A stretch of DNA of 64,000 bases, from NCBI RefSeq assembly GCF_007830295.1, contig NZ_VLKC01000002.1, positions 3,328,881-3,392,880 on the forward strand, written 5' to 3'. The translations under genes and the position numbers were made by a program. Origin of the DNA: Sporomusa sp. KB1 (GTDB taxonomy: Bacteria > Bacillota > Negativicutes > Sporomusales > Sporomusaceae). Each line of letters opens with the position of its first letter. Within the stretch, counting starts at the first letter, position 1. Below the pieces are notes generated by a model. That model saw nothing but the letters and a program-made list of their open reading frames with translations, searched no databases and was not told the origin of the DNA. This document shows positions 8,565-17,225 of this stretch, one piece after another.

Positions 8565-9107
8565 GTGGGATTTTTAATTGTTTTACTTATTGTTGTGCTA
8601 GGGGCAGCTGTTGGCATTTGGCTGTTCATTGCCAAGCAGGGAGATGCCAATTTTAAGTTTATTGTTGACCAACGGACTGATTTTACGCTTACGGGAATAA
8701 CTAGGGAGACAGCAACCTTTTCAGCCACTGTGCCATTTATCAACAATGGCTCACAAGATGGCACGCTGATGGATGTTTTTCCCCGTCACTTTTTGCCTTG
8801 CGAGCAGTTTGACGCTGTGGACACCGATTCACGCTTGACGCTTGACCATGTCAACCGGAATGATGGTTATTGGGAGGCCTGTATTATTCCTGTAACTACT
8901 GGTGGATCAATTATTTTAACAGTAAAATTTACTGCCAAGTCAGGAGACATCAAGGCTGCGCTCAAAGACATGGTGGATATGCCGATTGATATTGTATATC
9001 AGGTAGTCGCTCGTAGTCTCTGGTATATTGCCAAAGAGCGCTTGGTTATGACAGCTGATGAAATACATAAGGCACTTGCTGCTAGTGAAGATGCTGCAGC
9101 CAGATAG
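8565..9107 (+). CDS. Conserved single-pass membrane protein, unknown function
   Basis: About 180 residues if translation starts at the GTG at 8565, which has GGAGG seven bases upstream; a TTG ten codons earlier is less well placed. One N-terminal transmembrane helix (about residues 2-24) is followed by a soluble domain rich in beta-strand-like sequence (TVPFINNGSQDGTLMDVF, ILTVKF) that may be an immunoglobulin-like or LEA-type fold. The C terminus is helical and charged. The stop is 12 bases before the next gene, so it is in the same operon as the F420-ligase-like protein. No function can be assigned. Confidence 0.6.
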   Translation: MGFLIVLLIVVLGAAVGIWLFIAKQGDANFKFIVDQRTDFTLTGITRETATFSATVPFINNGSQDGTLMDVFPRHFLPCEQFDAVDTDSRLTLDHVNRNDGYWEACIIPVTTGGSIILTVKFTAKSGDIKAALKDMVDMPIDIVYQVVARSLWYIAKERLVMTADEIHKALAASEDAAAR

Positions 9108-9119
9108 GAGGAAACAGAT

Positions 9120-9791
9120 ATGACTGAGCAGGCATTAGAACTAAAACCAGTACCTACTCGTATACTTACTGATAAAGATAACATTGTTGATGTGATTGAG
9201 AAATATGCCAAAGAGGATATTGGTCCGCAGGATGTGGTATCGGTAGCTGAAAGTGTTGTCGCTATTACCCAGGGACGTTTTGTCCGGCCGGAAGAATTGC
9301 AGCCGTCACTTCTGGCCCGGGTACTGTGCCGGTTTATCGCGAAAGAGGGCAGCCTGGCAAGCGCCTACGGCATGCAGACGGCCATGAATGCGGAAGGCAG
9401 TTGGCGGATAACATGGTCGTTGTTTGTTGGGTTTTTAGGCAAATTAGTGGGGCGAAGCGGCCTGTTCTATGAATTGGCAGGTGGACAAACGGCCTTGATT
9501 GACGATGTTACCGGTACGATGCCCCCGTTTGACAAGTGTCTGGTATATGGACCGGCTGACCCCAATGGGGTGGCGGAAGCCATAAAACAGCGCTTGGGCT
9601 GTTATGGGGCTGTTGTTGCTGATGTCAATGACCTGAAGCGGGCGGCAGTATTGGGAGCGACCCAGGGATTAGTTCCCAAGGAGATTGCCCAAATCCTTAT
9701 CAATAACCCCTTTGGGAATGCCAGTCAAAAAACGCCGATCGTTATTATTAAAAACTATGGTTTAGCTGTACAAAAAACCGTCGCACAATAA
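9120..9791 (+). CDS. Coenzyme F420:L-glutamate ligase-like protein
   Basis: 223 residues, preceded by AGGAGG. It resembles the F420-ligase (CofE) fold family: IVDVIEKYAKEDIGPQDVVSVAESVVAITQG is the N-terminal metal/nucleotide-binding region, and GPADPNGVAEAIKQRLGCYGAVVADVND is a later conserved block. In methanogens and actinobacteria CofE adds glutamates to F420. Stand-alone relatives occur in Firmicutes that are not known to make F420, where the role is unknown. Next in the operon is an HgdB-like protein. The family is fairly sure; the substrate is open. Confidence 0.7.
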   Translation: MTEQALELKPVPTRILTDKDNIVDVIEKYAKEDIGPQDVVSVAESVVAITQGRFVRPEELQPSLLARVLCRFIAKEGSLASAYGMQTAMNAEGSWRITWSLFVGFLGKLVGRSGLFYELAGGQTALIDDVTGTMPPFDKCLVYGPADPNGVAEAIKQRLGCYGAVVADVNDLKRAAVLGATQGLVPKEIAQILINNPFGNASQKTPIVIIKNYGLAVQKTVAQ

Positions 9792-9861
9792 CTTGAACTT
9801 TTTCAAAGACAGAGGGTAGACTTACTATCCTCTGTTTTAAATATCTGGGAGGCAGATTACT

Positions 9862-10857
9862 ATGGCCCGCATCGGCATAACGACTACTGTGCCTGTTGAG
9901 ATTATTTTGGCAGCAGGGCATATTCCTGTTGACCTTAACAATATATTTATTACCAGCCCTGCAGCCGGTCGCATGGTGGAAACAGCTGAGGAGGCTGGAT
10001 ATCCCCGGAATATTTGCGGCTGGATAAAGGGATTATATGCAGTGATGGTAAATAAGGAATTTAACGCCAGTTTTGGCGGTATCGATAAAGTTATTGCCGT
10101 TACGCAAGGCGATTGCAGTAATACCCATGCCCTTATGGAGACTTATCAATTGGCTGGCATTGAAACCATTCCGTTTGCGTATCCGTTTGACCGCGATTAT
10201 GACCTATTGAAACTGCAAATGGAAAAACTGATGGCTACGCTCGGGACAAACTGGGAGGCAGTTTATGGCGTCAAGCGCCAGTTGGACAAACTGCGTCTTA
10301 ACGTAGCAGAGATTGATCGACGTACTTGGCAGGAAAATACCGTGAGCGGTTTACACAACCATCTGTATCAGGTAAGCTGCAGTGATTTTAATAGTGATAC
10401 AGAGACGTTTGTCAGCGATGTCGAACGTTTTTTGCAGCAAGCAGACAATGCGTCAGAGTATACCGACGACCTGAGATTGGGCTTTATCGGTGTGCCGCCT
10501 ATTTTTACTGATTTATATCCTTATTTAGAAACGATGGGAGCAAGAATAGTATATAACGAGGTGCAGCGGCAGTTTGCTATGCCATTTGCCACAGACGATA
10601 TTGTTGAGCAATATCGCCTGTATACATATCCTTATGGTGTGTTTGGCCGGATTAATGATATTGAGACTGAAATTGAACGGCGTAATCTGGATGGTCTGAT
10701 TCACTATGTACAGAGTTTTTGTTTTCGTCAAATTGAGGACATGATTTTTCGGGAAAAACTTACGATACCTATTTTGACAATTGAAGGCGACAAACCTGGA
10801 AAAATAGATGCCAGAACCAGACTGCGGATGGAAAGCTTTTTGGAAATGCTGCGTTAA
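9862..10857 (+). CDS. 2-hydroxyacyl-CoA dehydratase D-component (HgdB/BcrC-like)
   Basis: 331 residues, shorter than the 380-430 typical of dehydratase subunits. It has the family cysteine motifs: NICGWIKGLY near residue 52 (first cluster ligand) and TQGDCSNTHALME near residue 88. In the family these proteins hold a [4Fe-4S] cluster that takes one electron from an ATP-driven activase and passes it to a CoA thioester. The activase-type gene follows 15 bases later. Only one dehydratase-like subunit is present, so this pair may belong to the atypical two-component ATPase/reductase group and not to a classic dehydratase. The substrate is unknown. Confidence 0.78.
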   Translation: MARIGITTTVPVEIILAAGHIPVDLNNIFITSPAAGRMVETAEEAGYPRNICGWIKGLYAVMVNKEFNASFGGIDKVIAVTQGDCSNTHALMETYQLAGIETIPFAYPFDRDYDLLKLQMEKLMATLGTNWEAVYGVKRQLDKLRLNVAEIDRRTWQENTVSGLHNHLYQVSCSDFNSDTETFVSDVERFLQQADNASEYTDDLRLGFIGVPPIFTDLYPYLETMGARIVYNEVQRQFAMPFATDDIVEQYRLYTYPYGVFGRINDIETEIERRNLDGLIHYVQSFCFRQIEDMIFREKLTIPILTIEGDKPGKIDARTRLRMESFLEMLR

Positions 10858-10872
10858 GATAGGAGGGTGTCT

Positions 10873-11631
10873 ATGCGCTGTGGCATAGATTTGGGCAGTC
10901 GTAGTGTTAAGATAGTCATGATGAAGGACGCAAAACAGCTTAAGACAGCAAGCATCTACGAAACAGCCAAATTTTACCGCGATTATGGCCAGCGGACTGA
11001 TTCGGGGCTGGTAGTCGATTTTGCTGCTATCGGATATGCTGATGTTACTCACCTTACAGCCACCGGTTATGGACGCAATACGATCGATATTGTCGGTGCA
11101 ACCATAATTCCTGAGCTAAAGGCCCATATGCTGGGCGCGATAGCGCAGACTGGGTTAACTGATTTTACCTTGCTGGATTTAGGCGGTCAGGATAGTAAGG
11201 TAATCAAGGTCCGCAAAGGGCGAATGGCAGACTTTCAGACCAATGACAAATGCGCTGCAAGTACTGGACGTTATTTGGAGAATATGGCGGGGGTGCTTGA
11301 TATCAGCTTGGAGGAGTTGGCAGGCTATAGCGCTGATCCGGTGGAACTTAGCGCCACCTGCGCCATCTTTGGCGAATCAGAACTGATTGGGCGGATTGTT
11401 GAAGGCTATAGCACCGCTGCGTTGGCAGCCGGGGTTAACTATACCATCTATAAACGGATAAAACCTATGCTTGTGGCCCTGAGGAGCGATAAACTTGTTT
11501 TTACAGGCGGTGTTGCCCTTGGCAAAGCTATCAGGGAATTTATTACCCGGGAAATGGACATCGAGGTTATTGTGCCTGAGCATCCTCAACTGAACGGCGC
11601 CATCGGTTGCGCTGTATACACTGGCAAATAG
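10873..11631 (+). CDS. Activase of 2-hydroxyacyl-CoA dehydratase type (BadF/BadG/BcrA ATPase)
   Basis: 252 residues from the ATG at 10873, six bases after AGGAGG; a GTG two codons earlier overlaps the ribosome binding site. It belongs to the acetate/sugar kinase (ASKHA) fold: GIDLGSRSVK at the N terminus, LLDLGGQDSK near residue 100, and the two cluster cysteines in NDKCAASTGRYLE and SATCAIFGESE. Family members form homodimers with one bridging [4Fe-4S] cluster and use ATP to drive low-potential electrons into the partner, here most likely the HgdB-like protein encoded just upstream. Confidence 0.88.
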   Translation: MRCGIDLGSRSVKIVMMKDAKQLKTASIYETAKFYRDYGQRTDSGLVVDFAAIGYADVTHLTATGYGRNTIDIVGATIIPELKAHMLGAIAQTGLTDFTLLDLGGQDSKVIKVRKGRMADFQTNDKCAASTGRYLENMAGVLDISLEELAGYSADPVELSATCAIFGESELIGRIVEGYSTAALAAGVNYTIYKRIKPMLVALRSDKLVFTGGVALGKAIREFITREMDIEVIVPEHPQLNGAIGCAVYTGK

Positions 11632-11662
11632 CTGATTCCAAATGGTTTGGAGGCGAAGAATT

Positions 11663-13342
11663 ATGTTGTTGGGAATTGATGTGGGCGGGACATTTACTGA
11701 TGCTGTAGTGATTCAGGATGGTCAGGTTTTGGCCTCTGCCAAGACGCCGACGACACATGGCGAATTGTTAGCGGGGATTATAACGGTTATTGACAAGGTG
11801 CTTACCAATATTGATCGAGTTGCCATTCGGCGGGTGGCTTTGTCAACAACCATTGTAACTAATGCTCTGATAGAAGGAAAAATCGACCAAGTAGCTTTGT
11901 TGCTGCTGCCAGGTCCGGGGCTTAATCTGGAGGGGCTGACACCAGGCCAGCCACATTTCTTGTCAGGCTATACCGACCACCGGGGCCGGGAACAAGCGGC
12001 ACTTGTCAAGCAAGAAGTAATTACCGTCTGCCACGAGCTTGGCGGTATGCAAGCCGCAGCCGTTGTGGGCAAGTTTGCAGTACGCAATCCGGCGCAGGAG
12101 CAGCAGGTAGCCAGTTGGGTTCAGGAATACTTAAAACCTGCCCAGATAACCTCAGGAGCTGAGTTATCTGGTTCACTAAACTACCTCCGGCGGATCAATT
12201 CGGCCTATTATAACTCGGCGGTATGGCGCATTTTTACTAACTTTGCGGCAGCCATCGAAACAGCCATTGTGGAACGCGGGATTGCTGCTCCTGTTTATAT
12301 TTTAAAAGCCGATGGCGGCACCTTGCCGCTGCCGGCAGCTCAAAATAGGCCGGTAGAAACCATCTTTACCGGACCGGCAGCCAGCGTGTTAGGCATTATG
12401 GCGCTGGCTAATCCGGAGGAATCGGCCATTTCATTAGATATTGGCGGTACAAGTACCGATATTGCTTTGTGGCAAAATGGCGTGCCCTTATTGGCTCCGG
12501 GCGGCGCCAGTGTCAACAATTATCCTACGGCAGTACGTTCGTTCTGGCTATGCTCAGTGGGGATTGGCGGCGATAGTTATGTCCGGCGTGAAGATACTGG
12601 CTTGCTGGTCGGTCCTATGCGCCGCGGCCCTGCTATGGCCAGCGGTGGCGCAGAACCTGCTGTAACCGATGCCCTGCGGGTTGCCGGGCTGATTGATTAC
12701 GGCGACGAGGCGCTGGCCAAAAAGGCCATGGCTAGTGTGGCTGCTAGTAACCAAACTCCGGCAGATGCTGCCTGGGAGACCTTACGGGTGGCAGTCAATA
12801 CGGTGTGTCAGGCGATAGGGGCTATGCTGAGTGAACAGGCCGCAAGACCTGTGTATAAAGTGGAAGATATTGTTCATGGTGAGACCTTTACCCCGGAACT
12901 GCTCATTGGTGTCGGCGGCGCGGCAAGGGGGCTGGCACCCCTTGTTGCAGAGCAGCTTAGTATCCCCTGGCAAGTACCACCCGGTTATATGGTGGCAAAT
13001 GCTATCGGTGCGGCCTCTGCCCGGCCGACGACAGAGATTACGCTCAGAGCAGACAGTGCCGAGGGCTATTATACGGTGCCGGAGCTAGGCATCAAGCAGC
13101 CGGTGGACAAACGCAAGTTTAGTCTGGCAGCTGCCTGGACGGCGGCCGAAGCCCATCTCGCGCAGCGCGCGGCCGCAGGCGGTATAGCTGACGCTGCCCA
13201 GGTAAGTGAACGAGTATATGAAGAAGAATTTAATGTCATTCGCGGCTTTAATACTATCGGCAAAATCATGACTTGCAAGCTGCAGTTAAAACCAGGTGTG
13301 CTCATGCCGGTACAGGCGGGGGAGGCAGGAAATGAACAATAA
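11663..13342 (+). CDS. Hydantoinase/oxoprolinase family protein, HyuA type
   Basis: 559 residues from the ATG at 11663 after GGAGG. N-terminal motif GIDVGGTFTDAVVI, then STTIVTNALIEGK and central SLDIGGTSTDIALW mark the HyuA (hydantoinase A/oxoprolinase) family, an ATP-using group related to acetone carboxylase and N-methylhydantoinase subunits. Those enzymes usually need a HyuB partner, which is absent here. The protein is also shorter than the 650-700 residues of canonical HyuA. It overlaps the next gene by 11 bases, so the two are coupled. The function is unknown; an ATP-dependent role related to the adjacent activase is only a guess. Confidence 0.75.
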   Translation: MLLGIDVGGTFTDAVVIQDGQVLASAKTPTTHGELLAGIITVIDKVLTNIDRVAIRRVALSTTIVTNALIEGKIDQVALLLLPGPGLNLEGLTPGQPHFLSGYTDHRGREQAALVKQEVITVCHELGGMQAAAVVGKFAVRNPAQEQQVASWVQEYLKPAQITSGAELSGSLNYLRRINSAYYNSAVWRIFTNFAAAIETAIVERGIAAPVYILKADGGTLPLPAAQNRPVETIFTGPAASVLGIMALANPEESAISLDIGGTSTDIALWQNGVPLLAPGGASVNNYPTAVRSFWLCSVGIGGDSYVRREDTGLLVGPMRRGPAMASGGAEPAVTDALRVAGLIDYGDEALAKKAMASVAASNQTPADAAWETLRVAVNTVCQAIGAMLSEQAARPVYKVEDIVHGETFTPELLIGVGGAARGLAPLVAEQLSIPWQVPPGYMVANAIGAASARPTTEITLRADSAEGYYTVPELGIKQPVDKRKFSLAAAWTAAEAHLAQRAAAGGIADAAQVSERVYEEEFNVIRGFNTIGKIMTCKLQLKPGVLMPVQAGEAGNEQ

Positions 13343-14651
13343 ATCATTGGGATTAGTTTTCTTTCCGGCTTTTGACTGGGCGATTACCCCGTCACATCCG
13401 GAACGGGAAGAACGCCTGCTTTATACGCGGGATCAGATTGTCGAAGAAGGATTGTTGGATTTACCTACTATCAGGGAGTACCGTCCTAAGCTGGCAAAAA
13501 TCCAGGACGCGCAGCGTGTCCATATTGGTGTGCCGGATATCGCTTCCCTCATTACCGACGCCCATCTCGTATCGGCAGGCGGTGCCATAACCGCAGCCGA
13601 AGCCGTGATGCGCCGGGAAGTAACAAATGCGTTTGCCCTGGTACGTCCTCCCGGACATCACGCCATGCGGGTAGTGCAGGGTACGCGGGGCTTTTGCACC
13701 ATCAATATTGAAGCTATCATGATAGAGTACTTGCGCCGGCATTACGGACTTAACCGTATCGCCATTGTTGATACTGATGTTCACCACGGGGATGGGACGC
13801 AGGATATTTTTTATCATGATCCAGACACCTTGTTTATCTCCTTTCATCAAGACGGCCGGACACTCTACCCCGGAACGGGAGCCATGACAGAGCTTGGTAG
13901 TCCAAGTGCACTCTGCTCAACCGTTAATATCCCGTTGCCGCCTGGCACCACCGATGATGGCCTTCACTATGTGCTGGATAATCTTGTCCTGCCTGTACTG
14001 GAAGATTTTCAGCCAGACATTATTATTAACTCAGCCGGGCAGGATAATCATTATAGTGATCCGCTTGCTAATATGGCCATTACGGCCCAGGGGTATGCCC
14101 GGTTAGCTGAGAAGCTAAACGCTGATATCGCCGTGCTCGAAGGTGGCTACTCAATTGAAGATGCGCTGCCTTACGTCAATACCGGCATTATTCTGGCTAT
14201 GGCCGGTCTGGATTATAGCCGGGTGGTGGAGCCTGACATTGCCCGCTGTCCGCGGCAATCGGCGGCTAACACCCGGTATATTGCTCAATTAGTTGCCAAT
14301 TGGCAGGACATCTGGCGTCAGCGGGATGAGCTTAGGCGTGAGGCAATAGCCCAGGCCGGAGACTTTTGGCAGCGGCGGCGCAGCATTTATTATGATGATA
14401 GCGGTATTCAAGAGCGTCAGCAGGAGACGGTAAGAATCTGTCCTCGCTGCCATGGTTATCAAACAGTTGCGACAGAGGCTGAGGGCAATCCGTTTGGAGT
14501 CAAAACAGCATTTGCCGCCATGATTCCCAGAAATAGTTGCAGCACCTGCCGGAGTCAGGCCAGGGATGCTGTACATAAAGCGAAACAAGAAGGTCACTAT
14601 GACTACTGCATCCTCCAGGACAAAGAGCTGGATACACTAGAACAAATCTAA
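13332..14651 (+). CDS. Histone-deacetylase family protein (AcuC/acetylpolyamine deacetylase-like) with C-terminal zinc-ribbon-like tail
   Basis: 439 residues from the ATG at 13332 (GGAGG upstream), overlapping the HyuA-like gene by 11 bases. Conserved class-II-type features are present: RPPGHHAMR with the catalytic His pair, [15 protein letters not shown] with metal ligands, and [12 protein letters not shown] near the active-site end. Such zinc enzymes in bacteria deacetylate polyamines or small amides. The tail after about residue 360 has CPRC and CSTC pairs, which could bind a metal. The overlap with a HyuA-like gene is unusual. The family assignment is solid; the substrate is unknown. Confidence 0.82.
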   Translation: MNNKSLGLVFFPAFDWAITPSHPEREERLLYTRDQIVEEGLLDLPTIREYRPKLAKIQDAQRVHIGVPDIASLITDAHLVSAGGAITAAEAVMRREVTNAFALVRPPGHHAMRVVQGTRGFCTINIEAIMIEYLRRHYGLNRIAIVDTDVHHGDGTQDIFYHDPDTLFISFHQDGRTLYPGTGAMTELGSPSALCSTVNIPLPPGTTDDGLHYVLDNLVLPVLEDFQPDIIINSAGQDNHYSDPLANMAITAQGYARLAEKLNADIAVLEGGYSIEDALPYVNTGIILAMAGLDYSRVVEPDIARCPRQSAANTRYIAQLVANWQDIWRQRDELRREAIAQAGDFWQRRRSIYYDDSGIQERQQETVRICPRCHGYQTVATEAEGNPFGVKTAFAAMIPRNSCSTCRSQARDAVHKAKQEGHYDYCILQDKELDTLEQI

Positions 14652-14677
14652 GAATAGCTATAATTAAGGAGGTCATT

Positions 14678-15421
14678 ATGACCAGAGCAGACGGACGTGC
14701 AACCAATGAATTGCGAAAAGTAAAAATAACTCGTAATTATTTAAAATATGCCGAGGGTTCTGTACTTGTTGAATTCGGTGATACCAAGGTTATTTGTGCA
14801 GCTACTATTGAAGAAAAAGTGCCCCCATTTCTGAAAGGTTCCGGCGAGGGCTGGGTAAGTGCTGAGTATTCCTTACTGCCCCGTTCTACGCAAAGCCGCA
14901 ATGTCAGAGAAGCAGCCAGAGGGAAGCAGACAGGCCGTACCCATGAAATTCAGCGCTTAATTGGCCGCGCCTTACGGAGTGTTATTGATCTTAAGGCTTT
15001 GGGGGAAAAGACGATATGGCTGGATTGCGATGTTGTGCAAGCCGATGGCGGTACCCGGACTGCCGCTATAACCGGGGCGTTTGTAGCACTTGTTGACGCC
15101 ATTAACAGTATCTGGGGCGAAAGTCCAAAGCCGTTTCCGGTTAAAGACTTTTTGGCTGCTATAAGTGTGGGCATCTTGCCTGCAGGAGTGTATCTCGACC
15201 TTTGCTATAGCGAAGATTCCACAGCCATTGTTGACCTGAACTTGGTTATGACCGGGAGTGGGCAATTTGTTGAAGTGCAGGGAACCGGAGAAAAAGGGAC
15301 TTTTTCCCAAGAACAGCTAAACGAGATGCTGGCAGTTGCCAGTCAGGGTATTGAGGTTTTACTTGATATTCAAAAAGAAACACTGGGGCCGTTGTCGTGG
15401 AAAGTAGGCCGGGAGGGATAA
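14678..15421 (+). CDS. rph: Ribonuclease PH
   Basis: 247 residues, full length. It begins [16 protein letters not shown] and contains the signature [21 protein letters not shown] (about residues 72-92) and the [17 protein letters not shown] block with phosphate/catalytic residues. RNase PH trims tRNA 3' ends phosphorolytically. The order rph-rdgB-phosphoesterase is common in Firmicutes. The start follows AAGGAGG. Confidence 0.97.
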   Translation: MTRADGRATNELRKVKITRNYLKYAEGSVLVEFGDTKVICAATIEEKVPPFLKGSGEGWVSAEYSLLPRSTQSRNVREAARGKQTGRTHEIQRLIGRALRSVIDLKALGEKTIWLDCDVVQADGGTRTAAITGAFVALVDAINSIWGESPKPFPVKDFLAAISVGILPAGVYLDLCYSEDSTAIVDLNLVMTGSGQFVEVQGTGEKGTFSQEQLNEMLAVASQGIEVLLDIQKETLGPLSWKVGREG

Positions 15422-15427
15422 ATAACG

Positions 15428-16036
15428 TTGGAGAAAGCGATAACCGAAATTATTGTGGCCACCCAAAATGCTGGTAAAGTTGCTGAGTTTAAGGCAGCAC
15501 TAACTGGCTTGCCTTATAAGGTGTTATCTTTAGCCGATTTAGGAAAGTTTCCGGAAGCGCCCGAACAGGGGGCAACCTTTGCAGAAAACGCTTGTTCCAA
15601 AGCACAGTTTTATGCGCGTTTAACAGGCAAGCTGTGTCTGGCTGATGATTCCGGCTTGGAAGTGGACTATCTAAAAGGCGAGCCAGGGGTCTATTCTGCC
15701 AGATATGCTGGCGAATACGCCAGTGATCAGGACAATAACGAAAAGCTGCTTAAACATTTGATTGGTGTACCGCCGGAGAAGCGTACAGCCCGATTCCGTT
15801 GTGTATTAGTACTTGCGGATGCCGAAAAGCTGTGGTATACGGCTGATGGTGCAGTGGAAGGCATTATCCTGACTGAAGCGCGCGGAACTAGTGGTTTTGG
15901 CTATGATCCCCTGCTCCTTGTCCCTGAAATGGACCGCACCTTTGCCGAAATGTCGCCAGAAGAAAAAAATCAAATCAGTCACCGTGGGCGGGCGTTGAAA
16001 AAATTAGTAGCGCAACTGGCGGACCAGGAAAAATGA
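15428..16036 (+). CDS. rdgB: XTP/dITP pyrophosphatase (RdgB/HAM1)
   Basis: 202 residues beginning at a TTG six bases after the rph stop. Motifs ATQNAGKVAEFKAAL (substrate loop) and LADDSGLEVDYLKGEPGVYSARYAG identify the Ham1 family, which hydrolyses non-canonical purine NTPs to keep them out of DNA and RNA. The stop overlaps the next start by four bases (ATGA). Confidence 0.95.
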   Translation: MEKAITEIIVATQNAGKVAEFKAALTGLPYKVLSLADLGKFPEAPEQGATFAENACSKAQFYARLTGKLCLADDSGLEVDYLKGEPGVYSARYAGEYASDQDNNEKLLKHLIGVPPEKRTARFRCVLVLADAEKLWYTADGAVEGIILTEARGTSGFGYDPLLLVPEMDRTFAEMSPEEKNQISHRGRALKKLVAQLADQEK

Positions 16037-16509
16037 GAATCGGTGTTGTCAGTGATACTCATGGCGACATAGGTATACTGAAAAAAGTGATTGCCGCCGC
16101 TGGTCCGGTTGAGCAGTGGCTTCATGCCGGCGACTACTATCAGGACGGCTTGCGGTTAGCAGAACTAACCAGCCTGCCAGTAACCGTTGTTGCCGGTAAC
16201 TGTGACCGGACAAATGCTGCAATAGCCGATGAATATGTCGAGGTTGCCGGTAAAACTATCTGGATAACTCATGGTCATCGCTATGAAGTAAAGTATGGAA
16301 TGGCGCAACTGGCCTTTTGGGGAAAGGAGTACGCTGCCAGTGTAGTCGTTTTTGGTCATACCCATATTCCATATAACAAGTGGCATGAAGGTATTTTGCT
16401 GCTTAATCCCGGCAGCCCCAGATTACCCCGGGGCGGGTCAGAGCCGAGTTTTGCCATTTTGGAGATAAAGGAAAACGCTGCAATAGAAGGAACTATAATC
16501 GAGCTGTAA
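16033..16509 (+). CDS. YfcE/MJ0936-type metallophosphodiesterase
   Basis: 158 residues. It carries calcineurin-type metal motifs: GVVSDTHGD at the N terminus, LHAGDY, VAGNCD, ITHGHRY and FGHTHIP. Family members are Mn/Ni-dependent phosphodiesterases. It overlaps rdgB by four bases and closes the rph-rdgB operon, being followed by a terminator. Confidence 0.92.
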   Translation: MRIGVVSDTHGDIGILKKVIAAAGPVEQWLHAGDYYQDGLRLAELTSLPVTVVAGNCDRTNAAIADEYVEVAGKTIWITHGHRYEVKYGMAQLAFWGKEYAASVVVFGHTHIPYNKWHEGILLLNPGSPRLPRGGSEPSFAILEIKENAAIEGTIIEL

Positions 16510-16540
16510 CCTCGCTGCCATAAGCGGGGGTTTCTTTTTT
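16510..16540 (+). terminator. Intrinsic terminator of the rph operon
   Basis: 7-bp GC-rich stem with one G-U pair (16510-16516 with 16523-16529), followed by GTTTCTTTTTT. Confidence 0.8.
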
Positions 16541-16599
16541 CACTTACTTGAACTGTGGCGCATATATTACTACATCAGGGCAAATAGGAGGTGAAAAAT

Positions 16600-17031
16600 G
16601 TGGATATGCCAGATAACACTACTATCCCAGCCAAAGGGGCGGGTGTAGGCATTCGCGCTTTGTCAACAATTATGGATGGGATTATTTTAGTTGTAATCGG
16701 CGGGGTATTAGCGGCAGTGCTTGGCAGTGATTTTAGCAATGGTCACGTCAGTGGCTCATATTATCTTTGGTCACTAGTTGCTGGTTTTTGCTACTACACT
16801 TATTTTGAAAGTAAGTCAGGGGCCACGCCTGGTAAAATGCTGTGTGGTCTTCGCGTCGAAAAAACGGATGGCACAGCCTGTGACATTTCGGCTGCTGCCA
16901 TGCGCACTGCTTGTCGGATTATTGATGGCTTGTTTGCTTATTTAGTGGCTGCAATATTTGTATGGTCATCAGAGCGCAATCAGCGATTGGGAGATAAGCT
17001 GGCTGGGACTGTGGTAGTTAGAGTTAAGTAA
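16600..17031 (+). CDS. RDD family membrane protein
   Basis: 143 residues from the GTG at 16600, seven bases after AGGAGGTG; an earlier GTG lies inside the ribosome binding site. Hydrophobic helices lie at about residues 18-38, 48-66 and 100-122. The Arg-Asp-Asp-type pattern appears as GIRALSTIMDG, GATPGKMLCGLRV and ACRIIDGLFA, ending in NQRLGDKLAGTVVV. RDD proteins are small membrane proteins, some linked to ion transport or stress; no specific role can be given. It stands alone between two terminated units. Confidence 0.85.
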   Translation: MDMPDNTTIPAKGAGVGIRALSTIMDGIILVVIGGVLAAVLGSDFSNGHVSGSYYLWSLVAGFCYYTYFESKSGATPGKMLCGLRVEKTDGTACDISAAAMRTACRIIDGLFAYLVAAIFVWSSERNQRLGDKLAGTVVVRVK

Positions 17032-17138
17032 AAGGTACGATAAGAGGACAATAGCGGCTTGCACTTTTTGCTAAAGGCTCTGTGCAAGCCGTGACCTCTT
17101 TATGGGTTTTTGGACACCTTGCAGAGCTCAAAAAAATC

Positions 17139-17167
17139 TTGACGTGTTTAATGATAATAGATACAAT
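17139..17167 (+). promoter_or_regulatory. nrdJ promoter
   Basis: TTGACG at 17139-17144 and TACAAT at 17162-17167 with a 17-base spacer, about 60 bases upstream of the nrdJ ATG. The -10 overlaps the first NrdR box. Confidence 0.75.
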
Positions 17168-17208
17168 ATATAGTGTTGAAATATGGATATTAACACTAAA
17201 TATGGTGT
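17161..17208 (+). promoter_or_regulatory. Two NrdR boxes upstream of nrdJ
   Basis: Two 16-base near-palindromes, ATACAATATATAGTGT (17161-17176) and ACACTAAATATGGTGT (17193-17208), match the NrdR consensus (ACACTATATATAGTGT-like). Their starts are 32 bases apart, about three helical turns, as usual for NrdR. The first overlaps the promoter -10, consistent with ATP/dATP-sensing NrdR repressing nrdJ. Confidence 0.8.
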
Positions 17209-17225
17209 TACACCAGGGGGTTATT

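Noticed and set aside
17082..17225. N-terminal extension of NrdJ by 48 codons
   Set aside because: The segment covers the promoter and both NrdR boxes, has no ribosome binding site, and the ATG at 17226 has one.
17045..17225. B12 riboswitch upstream of the B12-dependent reductase
   Set aside because: No B12-box-like sequence or conserved core was found; NrdR boxes explain the region.
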